Shown: in pieces, positions 1 to 11,029 of the stretch
Numbering within the stretch: position 1 is the stretch's first letter
Layout: each line of letters opens with the position of its first letter
Assembly (NCBI RefSeq): GCF_027587205.1
Contig: NZ_JAPDOD010000025.1
Location: 67,172 to 131,171, forward strand
Source of the DNA: Solirubrobacter ginsenosidimutans
GTDB lineage: Bacteria > Actinomycetota > Thermoleophilia > Solirubrobacterales > Solirubrobacteraceae
Direction of reading: 5' to 3'
Length of the DNA stretch: 64,000 nt
Program-made: the position numbers and the translations under genes
Notes under the pieces: model-generated
Told to the model about the DNA's origin: nothing
The model's database searches: none
What the model saw: the letters and a program-made list of their open reading frames with translations, nothing else

Positions 1-1332
1 GTCCGCGGCCGGCGCGTCGGGCTCGAGATCGTCGTCGTCGAGGACGTCGGGGTCGGCGAGCGACGGGTCGTCGAGCACCGCTTGGAAGCGTGCCTCGTCG
101 CGCTCGCCCTGCCACTTGGCGATCACCATCGTGGCCACGCCGTTGCCGATGCAGTTCGTCAGCGCGCGGCCTTCACTCATGATCCGGTCGATGCCGACGA
201 CCAGCGCGATGCCGACCGCGATCGACTCGGGTGAGAAGAACGTGCCGCCGAACGCCTGCAATGAGGCGGTCAGCGTGACCAGGCCGGCGCCCGTGATGCC
301 GGCGGCGCCCTTGGACGTCAGCACCATCAGGGCACAGAGCGCGATCTGCTCGCCGATGCTCATCGACTGCCCGGCCGCCTGCGTGATGAACAGCGCCCCG
401 AGCGTCAGGTAGATGCACGTGCCGTCCAGATTGAACGAGTAGCCCGTCGGCAGCACGACGCCGACCGTCTGCTTCGAGGCGCCCGCCTTCTGCAGCTTGG
501 ACAGCAGCCGGGGCAAGACGGTCTCCGACGAGGACGTGCCGACGATGATCAGCAGCTCGTCCTTGAGCAGCCGCACGAACTTGAAGATGCTGAAGCCGCT
601 CCAGCGGGCGACCAGGCCGAGCACGCCGAAGACGAAGATCGCGCACGTGCCCCAGAACGTCGCCATCAGCAGCGCGAGGTTCGAGAGCGCGCCGCCGCCG
701 AACTGGGCGACGGTGTACGCCATGCCGCCGAACGCGCCCAGCGGCGCCGCCCACATGATCATGCGGATGATCGCGAACAGGATCTTCGAGACGACATCGA
801 ACACCGCGAGCACCTGCTCGCGCTGACGGCGCGCCAGCACGGAGACGCCCGCCGCGACCAGGATCGCGATGATCAGCACGCGCAGGATCTCGTTCTCGAC
901 GAACGGCTGCACGAACGACGTCGGCAGCAGGTCGTCGGTGATGAAGCCGGTGAACCCGGTGCCGGAGCCTGCGGCTTCGGCGATCTTCTCCTTCGCCGAC
1001 TCGGTACCGGACGCGCTGGCCGCGCCCGAGAAGCCGGAGCCGGGCTGGATCAGGTTGCCGGCGACGAGGCCGAGCGCCAACGCGCAGACCGTCGCCACCA
1101 GGAAGTAGCCGAGCGCGCGCAGCGCGAGCCCACCCGCGCGGGCCATGTCGCCCAGCGAGGCGATGCCGATCACGACGGTGACGAAGATCACCGGTGCCGT
1201 GACGGTCTTGATGAGCTGCAGGAACGCGTCCGCCAGCCACTTCGCGTCGGTCGCGGGGCCTGGCGCCACCAGACCGAAGGCGATGCCGGCGGCGATCGCC
1301 ACGAGCACCCAGAACCACAGCTGCCGCTTCAT
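1..1332 (-). CDS. dctA: Dicarboxylate/amino acid:cation symporter, C-terminus beyond window
   Basis: A secondary transporter of the DAACS (DctA/GltP) family, which imports C4-dicarboxylates such as succinate, fumarate or malate, or acidic amino acids, with H+ or Na+. The reading frame starts at ATG 1332 (MKRQLWFWVLVAIAAG) and is open for 443 residues to the left edge without a stop. Family signatures are visible: the helix-rich N-terminus, the serine-rich SSSETVLPRL reentrant loop, and GYSFNLDGTCIYLT, the substrate-binding region. The visible C-terminus is an acidic Asp/Pro tail. AGGAG lies about 11 bases before the ATG. It is divergent from a CitA/DcuS-like kinase and CitB-like regulator, which suggests dicarboxylate-responsive control and favours a C4-dicarboxylate substrate (inference). 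Confidence 0.9.
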   Translation of the reverse strand, partial: MKRQLWFWVLVAIAAGIAFGLVAPGPATDAKWLADAFLQLIKTVTAPVIFVTVVIGIASLGDMARAGGLALRALGYFLVATVCALALGLVAGNLIQPGSGFSGAASASGTESAKEKIAEAAGSGTGFTGFITDDLLPTSFVQPFVENEILRVLIIAILVAAGVSVLARRQREQVLAVFDVVSKILFAIIRMIMWAAPLGAFGGMAYTVAQFGGGALSNLALLMATFWGTCAIFVFGVLGLVARWSGFSIFKFVRLLKDELLIIVGTSSSETVLPRLLSKLQKAGASKQTVGVVLPTGYSFNLDGTCIYLTLGALFITQAAGQSMSIGEQIALCALMVLTSKGAAGITGAGLVTLTASLQAFGGTFFSPESIAVGIALVVGIDRIMSEGRALTNCIGNGVATMVIAKWQGERDEARFQAVLDDPSLADPDVLDDDDLEPDAPAAD

Positions 1333-1422
1333 GGGAAGGGCCTCTCCTCTCGTCTCTCTCCACCCCGCGACCCTCTTGCCGCGAGGAGGGCGAAACTACG
1401 AGCGGCGCCGGGCCGTGTCGCG

Positions 1423-1458
1423 GTTGTGGTCATATTGGTCGAAGGCGTCGTTGTGGTC
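1423..1458. promoter_or_regulatory. Direct repeats in the dctA / sensor-kinase intergenic region
   Basis: The nonamer GTTGTGGTC occurs twice (1423-1431 and 1450-1458), 27 bases apart, with a related ATTGGTC between them, just before the sensor kinase start. Repeated half-sites at this position could bind the downstream CitB/DcuR-type regulator. This is inferred only from position and repetition. Confidence 0.3.
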
Positions 1459-1468
1459 GCGTGAGAAC

Positions 1469-2998
1469 ATGCGACCGATGCGGGTGAAAAGCCTTGCCGG
1501 GCGCCTGCTGCTCCTTCAGCTCACGGTGGTCGCCGTGACCGTCGCGGCGGGCGCGCTGATCACCGTGCTCGTGGCCCGCGAACGCACGGAGACCGCGGCC
1601 CGCGACCGCTCGCTGACGATCGCGCGCACCGTGGCGGCGCTCCCCGACCTCCCACCCGCGCTCAAGAGCGACGACCCGTCGCGCACGCTGCAGCCGCTCA
1701 CCGAGCGGGTGCGCAAGGTCGCCCGCGTCGACTTCATCACGATCATGCGCCCGGACGGCGTCCGCTACACCCACCCGAACCCGCGTCTGATCGGGCAGCA
1801 CTTCGTCGGCACCTACGCGCCCGCCGCGCAAGGCCGCACGATCACCGAGACGACGAAGGGCACGCTCGGCCAGTCGGTGCGAGCGGTGGTGCCGGTCCGC
1901 GACGGCGGGCGGGTCGTTGCGTTGGTCGCCGTCGGCGTCCTCACCGACGCGATCGGCGAGGAAGTCGCCGCGCTGCTACCCGGGCTGCTCAGCCTCGCCG
2001 CGGTGATCCTGCTGATCGGATCCCTGCTCAGCCTCCTGCTCGCCCGCCGCGTGAAGCGGCAGACGCTGGGCCTCGAGCCGCAGGAGATCACGACCCTCTA
2101 CGCCCACCACGACGCGACCCTGCACGCCCTGCGCGAGGGCGTCGTCGTGTTCGACGAGAGCGGCCGCCCGGCGCTCGTCAACGACCACGCCCAGCGGTTG
2201 CTCGGCCCTGACCTCGCGACGCTCGAGCCCGGCGAGCTCAAGGACGACGCCCCGCTGATCGCGGGCGATCGCGTCCTGCTGGCGTCCAGCCGTGCCGTCG
2301 AGCGCGACGGCCGCCGCGTCGGCACCGTCGTCACCCTGCGCGACCGGACCGAGGTGGAGACGCTCGCGCGCGAACTGGGCGCGGTGACGGCGCTCGCCGA
2401 CGCGCTGCGCGCCCAGACCCACGAGGCCGCGAATCGCCTGCACGTGATCGCTGGCCTCGTCGAGCTCGGCCGCACCGAGGAGGCGATCGAGCTCGCCGGT
2501 TCGGAGGCCGCGTCCGCCCAGGACCTGCTCGGGCATCTCGGCGAAGGCATCGAGGAACCCGTGCTCGTGGCCCTGCTGCTCGGCAAGACGGCCACGGCGC
2601 GGGAGCGCGGCGTCACGCTGCGCGTGCGACCCGGCGCCCGCCTCTGTTCCGGCTTCCCACCCACCGAGCTCGCGACGATCGTCGGCAACCTCGTCGACAA
2701 CGCGCTCGAAGCGCTCGGACCTGACCGCGAGGGAACGGTGACCGTCACGCTCGCCGACGACGGCGACCACGCGACGATCGAGGTGCGCGACGACGGCCCC
2801 GGCCTCCCGCCGGACACCGACATCTTCGAGCCGGGCGTGACGACCAAGCCCGCCGGCCCGGTCGGGCGCGGCCTCGGCCTCGCGCTCGTCAAACGGGCGG
2901 CGACGAAGCTCGGCGGCACGGTGGAGGCTCGAACGGAGGACGGCGCGGTGTTCACCGTCCGGCTCCCGCACGCGCAGCTGCCGGCGCTCACGCGATGA
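1469..2998 (+). CDS. CitA/DcuS-type sensor histidine kinase
   Basis: Membrane sensor kinase, 509 residues, of the family that senses citrate or C4-dicarboxylates outside the cell. Order: transmembrane helix about residues 10-33, extracellular Cache-type domain with the family motif RYTHPNPRLIGQHF, second helix about 169-191, a PAS-like region about 205-290, a SPOB-type phosphoacceptor helix with His318 (QTHEAANRLHVI), and a HATPase domain with NLVDNALEAL, DDGPGLPP and GRGLGLALV. ATG 1469 is chosen because it directly precedes the first helix; ATG 1478 is an alternative. The stop overlaps the regulator start by four bases (ATGA), so the two are co-translated. Substrate is inferred from the divergent dctA. 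Confidence 0.88.
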   Translation: MRPMRVKSLAGRLLLLQLTVVAVTVAAGALITVLVARERTETAARDRSLTIARTVAALPDLPPALKSDDPSRTLQPLTERVRKVARVDFITIMRPDGVRYTHPNPRLIGQHFVGTYAPAAQGRTITETTKGTLGQSVRAVVPVRDGGRVVALVAVGVLTDAIGEEVAALLPGLLSLAAVILLIGSLLSLLLARRVKRQTLGLEPQEITTLYAHHDATLHALREGVVVFDESGRPALVNDHAQRLLGPDLATLEPGELKDDAPLIAGDRVLLASSRAVERDGRRVGTVVTLRDRTEVETLARELGAVTALADALRAQTHEAANRLHVIAGLVELGRTEEAIELAGSEAASAQDLLGHLGEGIEEPVLVALLLGKTATARERGVTLRVRPGARLCSGFPPTELATIVGNLVDNALEALGPDREGTVTVTLADDGDHATIEVRDDGPGLPPDTDIFEPGVTTKPAGPVGRGLGLALVKRAATKLGGTVEARTEDGAVFTVRLPHAQLPALTR

Positions 2999-3672
2999 CC
3001 GTCCGCACGCTCATCGTCGACGACGACGTTCGCGTCGCCGAGATCCACAGGAGCTACGTGGAGCGCATCGAGGGCTTCACGGTCGCGGGCGTCGCCAACC
3101 GCGGGACCGAGGCGCTCAGGCGGGTGCTCGAGGACCAGCCCGACCTCGTACTGCTCGACATCTACCTGCCCGACCTCGGGGGTCTCGAGGTCTGTCGCCG
3201 GCTGCGGGCCGCGGGGAACCTCGTGGACGTGATCGCGGTCACCGCGGCGCGCGACGTCGACACGGTCAAGGGTGCGGTCGGGCTGGGCGTAGCGCAGTAC
3301 CTCGTCAAGCCCTTCGCGTTCGCGACCTTCCGCGACAAGCTCGAGCGCTACGCCGCCTATAAGCTGCGCACGGACAAGGGCGGCGAGGCCGAGCAGGAGG
3401 AGATCGACGCGATACTCGGCGAGCTGCGCACCCCCGGCGCGCTGCCGCTCCCCAAGGGCCTGAGCAAGGAGACGCTGGAGCTCGTGGCCCGCACGCTCAA
3501 AGCGGCCGACACGCCGCTCGGCGCGGTCGAGACGGCCGAGATCGCGGGTCTCAGTCGCGTCACCGCCCGCCGCTATCTCGAGCACCTGGTCTCGGCCGAT
3601 CAGGCCGAGCTGGAGCTGCGCTACGGCGGCAGCGGCCGTCCGGAGCACCGGTACCGCTGGTCGTCCCGCTAG
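2995..3672 (+). CDS. CitB/DcuR-type response regulator
   Basis: Partner of the preceding sensor kinase, 225 residues. The receiver domain has the acidic pair DDD near residues 9-11, phosphoacceptor Asp55 (LLDIYLPD) and Lys105 (YLVKPF). The C-terminal part (about 150-225) carries a helix-turn-helix (AEIAGLSRVTARRYLEHLV) followed by a wing-like RYGGSGRPEHRYRW, as in regulators of citrate and C4-dicarboxylate transport. Likely targets are the divergent symporter and its own operon (inference). Confidence 0.88.
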   Translation: MTVRTLIVDDDVRVAEIHRSYVERIEGFTVAGVANRGTEALRRVLEDQPDLVLLDIYLPDLGGLEVCRRLRAAGNLVDVIAVTAARDVDTVKGAVGLGVAQYLVKPFAFATFRDKLERYAAYKLRTDKGGEAEQEEIDAILGELRTPGALPLPKGLSKETLELVARTLKAADTPLGAVETAEIAGLSRVTARRYLEHLVSADQAELELRYGGSGRPEHRYRWSSR

Positions 3673-3682
3673 GGTCAATCGG

Positions 3683-4648
3683 GTGCCTTTCCATCCCGCC
3701 TATCTGATCCACGGAGACGACCACGGCCGGATCGCCGAGCGGCGCGCCAGCCTGCGCCAGCTGGCCGAATCGGCGGCGGGAACGGCGGGGGTCGAGGTCT
3801 ACGAGGCCGACCAGTGCACGCCGGAGGCGGTCGCCGGCGCGCTGAGCGCGATGACCTTCGCGATGGGGCGGCGGTTCGTGATCGCCGACGGCGTCGAGCG
3901 CTGGAAGGACTCGGACGTCGCGCCGGTCGCGTCAGCGCTCGCAAGCGCCGATCCCGAGACGCTCACGGTCGCCTTCTTCGCCCGCGAGGAGGGGCGCTAC
4001 AAGGCGCCGCCGAAGCTCCACGACGCGGTCAAGAAGGCGGGCGGCAAGATCGCGGCCGAGATGAACGTCAAGCCCAAGGACCTGCCGAGCTGGGTGATCG
4101 AGCAGGCCAAGGAGGCCGGCGTCAAACTCGACCGCAACGCGGCCCGCGCGCTGATCGCCCAGGTCGGCGACCGCCAGCAGCGCCTCGTGCGCGAGCTGGA
4201 GAAGCTCGCGCTCGAGCACGGCAAGGGCGCGACGATCGGCGCGGAAGAGGTCGAGGAGTCCTGCGCCACGTCGGCGGAGCGCAAGGTCTGGACGCTGGCC
4301 GACGCGCTCGTCGACGGCGACCGCAAGACCGCGGTCGCGACGCTGCTCGAGCTGCGCCAGCAGGGCGAGCGCATCACCGGCCTCACCTACCGGATGGCCG
4401 GCAAGCTGCGGGAGGCGGCGATGGTCGCCGACGCGCTCGCCGCCGGGCAATCGCGCGCGCAGGCCAAGAAGCTGCTGCGCGGCGCGCCCTGGGCCGCGGA
4501 CAAGACGCTCGCGGCGATCGAGAAGCGCGACGCCGAGTCGCTGCGCCGCGCGGTGGCGGCGATCGCCGACCTCGAGGTCGAGACCCGCGGCGGCGAGCTC
4601 AGCGAGGACACCGAGGCGATCCGCGCCGTGCTGATCGCGACCCGGTAG
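3683..4648 (+). CDS. holA: DNA polymerase III subunit delta
   Basis: Delta subunit of the clamp loader that opens the beta sliding clamp on DNA; 321 residues, the usual length. It starts with GTG at 3683 (MPFHPAYLIHGDD), with the HolA-like N-terminal pattern of a loop after a short strand and no functional Walker A motif. The middle (DRNAARALIAQVGDRQQRLVRELEKLALE) matches the domain II pattern, and the C-terminal collar domain is helical. It lies upstream of rpsT, as in many actinobacteria, here separated from it by a glycosidase gene. Confidence 0.88.
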   Translation: MPFHPAYLIHGDDHGRIAERRASLRQLAESAAGTAGVEVYEADQCTPEAVAGALSAMTFAMGRRFVIADGVERWKDSDVAPVASALASADPETLTVAFFAREEGRYKAPPKLHDAVKKAGGKIAAEMNVKPKDLPSWVIEQAKEAGVKLDRNAARALIAQVGDRQQRLVRELEKLALEHGKGATIGAEEVEESCATSAERKVWTLADALVDGDRKTAVATLLELRQQGERITGLTYRMAGKLREAAMVADALAAGQSRAQAKKLLRGAPWAADKTLAAIEKRDAESLRRAVAAIADLEVETRGGELSEDTEAIRAVLIATR

Positions 4649-4888
4649 GGCCGACAGCCGGCGGGCGGGTGTACTCGCGGGTGGGGAGACCGAGCGAGCG
4701 CGGCGAGGTGCCGGCCGGCGGGCGCGAGCGCGTGTGCGGCGAGACCGCGCGAGAGCGGCGCGGTGCCAGCCGGCGGGCGCGATGAGAACGGCGCGGCGCC
4801 AGGCCCGTGCGTCCGCTTGCCACGAAAGGGCGGGACGCGGATTGCGCGTGACCCGCGCCGGAGCGCAGTTTGAGAGGATCCCGCTCCA
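4649..4888. repeat. Intergenic spacer with an imperfect 54-base tandem duplication
   Basis: This GC-rich gap between holA and the GH15 gene contains two imperfect copies of a roughly 45-base block (about 4685-4728 and 4739-4783), each starting GAGACCG and containing GCCGGCGGGCGCGA, offset by 54 bases. A further GCCGGCGGGCG lies near 4659. No convincing gene or promoter is seen. Confidence 0.5.
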
Positions 4889-6817
4889 ATGTCGCTCGAG
4901 AACCCGGATCCACCGCTCGTCTCGCCCTTCCCGCCGATCGCCGACTACGGCTTTCTGTCGGACTGCGAGACCTGCGCGCTCGTCGCTCCCAGTGGGGCGA
5001 TCGAGTGGATGTGCCTGCCACGCTACGACGGGCCGAGCGTGTTCGGCGCGATCCTGGACCGCGACGCCGGGACGTTCCGGCTCGGCCCCGCCGACACGAT
5101 GGTTCCCGCGGCGCGGCGGTACCTGCCCGGCACGATGATCCTCGAGACCTCGTGGGGGACGAGCCGGGGCTGGGTGATCGTGCGCGACGTCCTGCTGGTC
5201 GGTCCGTGGCACGACACCGAGGAGCGCTCGACGACGCACCGCCGCGCGCCCACGGACTACGACGCCGACCACGTCCTGCTGCGCACGGTGCGCTGCGTCA
5301 ACGGCAGCGTCGAGGTCCAGCTCGAGTGCGACCCGATCTTCGACTACGGCCGCCGCTACGCGCACTGGGAGTACGTCGGCGAGGGCTATAACGAGGCGGT
5401 CGCGACGTCCGACGGCTGGCCGACGAAGCTCACGCTCACGACCGACCTGCGGGTCGGCTTCGAAGGCTCGCGCGTCCGCGCGCTCACGACGCTGCACGAC
5501 GGTGACACGGCGTTCGTCGCGCTCGCGTTCTCCGATCACCCCGGCCCGAAGACCTACAGCGACGCCTACAGCCGCCTGGTCAACACCGCCGACTACTGGC
5601 ATCAGTGGCTCGCCCACGGCACGTTCCCGGACCATCCATGGCGCCAGTACCTGCAGCGCTCGGCGCTCACGCTGAAGGGCCTGACCTACTCGCCCACGGG
5701 CGCGATGATCGCCGCCGCGACCACCTCGCTGCCCGAGACGCCGGGCGGCGAGCGCAACTGGGACTACCGCTACTCGTGGGTCCGCGACAGCACGTTCATG
5801 CTCTGGGGCCTGCACTCGCTCGGCTTCGAGTGGGAGGCCAACGACTACTTCTATTTCATGCAGGAGGTCGCGCAGTCCGACGACCTGCAGGTGATGTACG
5901 GCATCCAGGGCGAGCGGGAGCTGATCGAGGACACGCTCGACCACCTCTCCGGCTACGACAACGCCCGCCCGGTCCGCATCGGCAACGGCGCCTACAACCA
6001 GCGCCAGCACGACGTGTGGGGCACGATGCTGGACTCGATCTTCCTGCACGCGAAGTCCCGCGACCACCTGCCGGAGCGCCGCTGGCCGCTGATCGAGCGG
6101 CTCGTCGAGGCCGCGATCGAGAACTGGAAGCTCCCCGACCGCGGCATCTGGGAGGTGCGGGGTGAGGACAAGCACTTCGTGTCCTCCAAGGTCATGTGCT
6201 GGGTCGCGTGCGATCGCGGCGCCCGCCTGGCGCGGCTGCGCGAGGCGCATGAGCACGCCACGCGCTGGCAGGCGCACGCGGACGAGATCAAGGCTGACAT
6301 CATCGAGCACGGCTGCAAGAACGGCGTCTTCACGCAGCACTACGAGACCGACAGCTTGGACGCGAGCGCGCTGCTGATCCCGCTCACGCGGTTCCTGCCG
6401 GCCGACGACGTCCGGGTGCGCAAGACCGTGCTCGCGATCGCCGACAACCTGACGGTCGACGGCCTCGTGCTGCGCTACAAGGTCGAGGAGACCGACGACG
6501 GCCTGCAGGGCGAGGAGGGCACGTTCACGATCTGCTCGTTCTGGCTCGTGAGCGCCCTCAGCGAGATCGGCGAGCATTCGCTGGCCCGCGACCTGTGCCA
6601 GAAGCTGTTGGGCTACGCGTCACCGCTGCATCTGTACGCGGAGGAGATCGATCCGCGCAGCGGCCGCCACCTCGGCAACTTCCCGCAGGCGTTCACCCAC
6701 CTGGCGCTGATCAACGCCGTCATGCACGTCATCCGCGCCGACGAGAAGCTCGCCAAGGGCATCCAGCCGCTCTCGGCGCAGGACCCGACGACGGACGTCG
6801 TCCCGCCTGCCATCTAG
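4889..6817 (+). CDS. Glycoside hydrolase family 15 protein (glucoamylase/trehalase-like)
   Basis: A 642-residue GH15 enzyme. The N-terminal super-sandwich domain (YGFLSDCETCALVAPSGAIEW) is the trehalase-like N-domain, followed by an (alpha/alpha)6 barrel with ERNWDYRYSWVRDSTF. The catalytic acid is probably Glu422 (GIWEVRGEDKHF) and the base Glu542 or Glu543 (GEEGTFTICSFWLV). No signal peptide is seen, so it is probably cytosolic. Actinobacterial relatives include trehalases as well as glucoamylases, so the substrate (trehalose, or maltodextrin ends) cannot be decided here. It is a single transcription unit ended by the hairpin at 6831. Confidence 0.85.
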   Translation: MSLENPDPPLVSPFPPIADYGFLSDCETCALVAPSGAIEWMCLPRYDGPSVFGAILDRDAGTFRLGPADTMVPAARRYLPGTMILETSWGTSRGWVIVRDVLLVGPWHDTEERSTTHRRAPTDYDADHVLLRTVRCVNGSVEVQLECDPIFDYGRRYAHWEYVGEGYNEAVATSDGWPTKLTLTTDLRVGFEGSRVRALTTLHDGDTAFVALAFSDHPGPKTYSDAYSRLVNTADYWHQWLAHGTFPDHPWRQYLQRSALTLKGLTYSPTGAMIAAATTSLPETPGGERNWDYRYSWVRDSTFMLWGLHSLGFEWEANDYFYFMQEVAQSDDLQVMYGIQGERELIEDTLDHLSGYDNARPVRIGNGAYNQRQHDVWGTMLDSIFLHAKSRDHLPERRWPLIERLVEAAIENWKLPDRGIWEVRGEDKHFVSSKVMCWVACDRGARLARLREAHEHATRWQAHADEIKADIIEHGCKNGVFTQHYETDSLDASALLIPLTRFLPADDVRVRKTVLAIADNLTVDGLVLRYKVEETDDGLQGEEGTFTICSFWLVSALSEIGEHSLARDLCQKLLGYASPLHLYAEEIDPRSGRHLGNFPQAFTHLALINAVMHVIRADEKLAKGIQPLSAQDPTTDVVPPAI

Positions 6818-6830
6818 GACCCCTTAACGA

Positions 6831-6862
6831 ACAACGCCGGCGTCACAGGACGCCGGCGTTGT
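6831..6862. terminator. Bidirectional terminator hairpin
   Basis: Perfect 14-base inverted repeat (6831-6844 and 6849-6862) with a 4-base loop, lying between the convergent GH15 and rpsT genes. A-rich bases precede the left arm, and the right arm ends in GTT, so it may act in both directions. Confidence 0.75.
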
Positions 6863-6884
6863 GAAGGCGAATGCCCGGGTCGAG

Positions 6885-7154
6885 CTAGGCGACCGGGACG
6901 GCGCGGCGAATGCGCTCGGCGCGGGACTTCTTGCGGGCGCCGGTGTTGGCGTGCAGCGCGCCGCGCTTCACGGCCTTGTCGATCAGCGACACGAGCTTCT
7001 TGTGCTCGGCGTCGATGACATCGACATCGCCGGCGGTCACGGCGGTTTCGAGGCGCCGGAAGTACGTCTTGATCTGCGACGTGTAGTGGCGGTTCTCGAA
7101 GCGCTCACGCTGCGAGCGACTGTTCCGCTTAATTTGTGACTTGATGTTGGCCAT
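6885..7154 (-). CDS. rpsT: 30S ribosomal protein S20
   Basis: Small-subunit protein S20, which binds 16S rRNA during early assembly; 89 residues, typical. The start at ATG 7154 gives MANIKSQIKRN, the conserved S20 N-terminus. The C-terminus has the basic KRGALHANTGARKKSRAE signature. It is on the minus strand, convergent with the GH15 gene and divergent from murJ. No Shine-Dalgarno-like sequence is obvious before the ATG. Confidence 0.97.
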   Translation of the reverse strand: MANIKSQIKRNSRSQRERFENRHYTSQIKTYFRRLETAVTAGDVDVIDAEHKKLVSLIDKAVKRGALHANTGARKKSRAERIRRAVPVA

Positions 7155-7190
7155 AGTGAGAAGGTCACGGAAGGTCCGCAACGGCGGCGT

Positions 7191-7196
7191 ACTATA
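7191..7196 (-). promoter_or_regulatory. Candidate rpsT -10 element
   Basis: On the minus strand TATAGT lies 37 bases before the rpsT start codon, giving a leader of about 30 bases. On the plus strand the overlapping TACTAT (7190-7195) lies 10 bases before the murJ TTG, so the two divergent genes may share one palindromic -10 region. No clear -35 box is seen for either. Confidence 0.45.
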
Positions 7197-7205
7197 GCGC
7201 GCTGC

Positions 7206-8801
7206 TTGGCCAAACCAGACGTCGCACCTCGCCGCCGCACCGCGGTCAACACCCTGATCTTCTCAGTCGGGACGGGCCTCTCGCGTGTCGCGGGCCTGAT
7301 CCGGGAGATCGTGGCCGCCAGCTACTTCGGCACCAGTGGCGCGGCCTCCGCGTTCACGCTCGCGTTCCAGATCCCGAACCTGATCCGCGCGCTGGTCGCC
7401 GACGCGGCGCTCTCAAGCGCCTTCGTCCCGGTCTTCAGCGAGCTGCTGGAAGAGAAGAAGAAACGCGAGGCCTATCAGCTGGCGGCGGCCCTCGCGGGCC
7501 TGCTGCTGGTCGGGCTGACCCTGATCACGATCGCGTTCATCCTTCTCGCGCCGGTGATCATCCCGCCCTTCACGGGCGACGAGTTCACCCCGGCGCTCGA
7601 AGACCTGTGCGTCGGCCTCAGCCAGGTGCTCTTCCCGATCGTGATCCTGCTCGGGCTCACGGGGCTCGCGGTCGGCATCCTCAACGTGCACGACCACTTC
7701 ACGATCCCCGCGATCGCGCCACTGGTCTGGAACATCGTGATCATCGCCGGGCTGGTCGGGCTGGCGCCGCTCTTCGAGGGTGACAATCAGCTCTACGCCT
7801 ACGCGCTCGGGGTGGTCGCGGGCACGCTCGTCCAGCTGCTGATGATGCTTCCGGCGCTGCGCCGGATCGGGTTCCCGATCGGCACGATCCGGCTGCCCAG
7901 ACGCGACGACGTGCGGGTCAAGCGCGTGCTGCTGCTGATGCTGCCGGTCTCGGTCGGGCTCGGGCTGATCAACATCAACCTGCTGCTGAATTCGACGATC
8001 GGCCTGCTCGTGTCCCCGCAGGTGCCGCGCGCGGTCGACGCCGCCTTCCGCATCTACATGCTCCCGCAGGGGATGTTCAGCGTCGCGGTGGCGACCGTGC
8101 TCTTCCCGCAGCTCTCCCGCCTCGCCACGCGCAAGGACTACGTCGGGATGCAGGCGACGATCGGGGTCGGCCTGCGGCAGATCGCGCTGCTGCTGATTCC
8201 GGCCGGCGCGGCGATGCTCGTGCTCAGCGATCCGATGGTGCGCCTCGTCTACCAGCGCGGGGAGTTCGACGCCGAGTCGACGAGGCTGACCGCCGAGGCG
8301 CTGTTCTGGTTCAGCTTCAGCCTCCCGTTCAGCGGGTTCGTCCTGATGCTCACCCGCGGATTCTTCGCGCTCCAGCGCCCGTGGGTGCCGACGACGCTGG
8401 CGGTCGGCTCGCTGGCGATCAACGCGATCGGCTCGTATCTGCTGTCCGGGCCGATGGGGATCGGGGGCATCGTGCTCGGCACGACGATCTCCAACGTCGC
8501 GCTCGTGCTGGCCGAGGCGGTGATGCTGCGCCGGGCGCTCGGCGGGTTCCAGACGGGGGAGACGCTCACTACGATCGCGCAAGTCCTCGTCGGGGCGGCC
8601 CTCCTCGCGCTCGTCGCCTACGGCGTCTGGTGGGCGGTCGACGATGTTCTCGGGCGCTCGCTGATCGGGCAGGTCCTCAGCGTCGGTTTGGCTCTCATAG
8701 CGGGCTCAGCGGCGTACGCGGCGGTCGTTCTGGGGCTGAAAATCCCGGAGGCACGGCAGATCGTCGAACTTTTCGCCGGAAGGCTCCGGCGCGGCTCGTA
8801 A
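7206..8801 (+). CDS. murJ: Lipid II flippase MurJ
   Basis: Integral membrane flippase of the MOP superfamily that moves the cell-wall precursor lipid II across the membrane; 531 residues and about 14 helices. The N-terminus contains the diagnostic SVGTGLSRVAGLIREIVAAS, and NLIRALVADAALSSAFVPVF follows, both typical of MurJ/MviN. The start is TTG at 7206 (MAKPDVAP); no Shine-Dalgarno is visible and a -10-like TACTAT lies 10 bases upstream, so the mRNA leader may be very short. The core is of normal length, without the long kinase-like extension found in some actinobacterial MviN proteins. Confidence 0.92.
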   Translation: MAKPDVAPRRRTAVNTLIFSVGTGLSRVAGLIREIVAASYFGTSGAASAFTLAFQIPNLIRALVADAALSSAFVPVFSELLEEKKKREAYQLAAALAGLLLVGLTLITIAFILLAPVIIPPFTGDEFTPALEDLCVGLSQVLFPIVILLGLTGLAVGILNVHDHFTIPAIAPLVWNIVIIAGLVGLAPLFEGDNQLYAYALGVVAGTLVQLLMMLPALRRIGFPIGTIRLPRRDDVRVKRVLLLMLPVSVGLGLININLLLNSTIGLLVSPQVPRAVDAAFRIYMLPQGMFSVAVATVLFPQLSRLATRKDYVGMQATIGVGLRQIALLLIPAGAAMLVLSDPMVRLVYQRGEFDAESTRLTAEALFWFSFSLPFSGFVLMLTRGFFALQRPWVPTTLAVGSLAINAIGSYLLSGPMGIGGIVLGTTISNVALVLAEAVMLRRALGGFQTGETLTTIAQVLVGAALLALVAYGVWWAVDDVLGRSLIGQVLSVGLALIAGSAAYAAVVLGLKIPEARQIVELFAGRLRRGS

Positions 8802-8813
8802 CCTAAGTGTGCT

Positions 8814-10618
<1,805 letters not shown>

Positions 10619-10619
<1 letters not shown>

Positions 10620-11029
10620 TGGCCGCGTCCACGACCGACACGTACGTCGTCGGCCGCGAGAAGATCCGCGAGTACGCCTCGTCGATCGGTGAGACGGCCG
10701 CCATCTGCCACGACGTGGAGGCCGCGCGCGCCGCGGGCTACGCCGACGTCGTGGCGCCGCCGATGTTCGCCGCGGTCTACTCGTGGCGCGCGATGGGTCC
10801 CGCCGTGCTGGACCCCGAGGTCGGCATCGACTTCTCCCGCCTGGTCCACGGCGCGCAGGACTTCACCTGGCACGCCCCGGTGGTCGCCGGCGACGAGATC
10901 ACCACCGAGGCGGCGTTCGGCGACGTCGCCAAACGCGCCGACATCATGGTCTACACGTTCACCTCGCGCTCGGTCAATCAGCGCGGTGAGCTCGTCTGCG
11001 AGGGGACATGGACGAACTTCGTGAGATGA
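10619..11029 (+). CDS. FAS1-like/MaoC N-terminal-type dehydratase subunit (HadA/HadC-like)
   Basis: A 136-residue hot-dog fold protein resembling the non-catalytic partner of (R)-specific enoyl/hydroxyacyl dehydratases such as mycobacterial HadA or HadC. The pattern VGREKIREYASSIGE followed by ADVVAPPMFAAVYSW is typical of this N-terminal hot-dog, and the catalytic Asp-His loop is absent. It overlaps lepA by one base and the following MaoC-type gene by about 20, indicating a two-subunit enzyme. The acyl substrate is unknown; in mycobacteria the related enzymes act in type II fatty acid synthesis. Confidence 0.75.

Noticed and set aside
3932..6577. Minus-strand open frame of about 880 codons opposite holA and the GH15 gene
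   Set aside because: Both plus-strand genes have conserved catalytic motifs; the antisense product is low-complexity.
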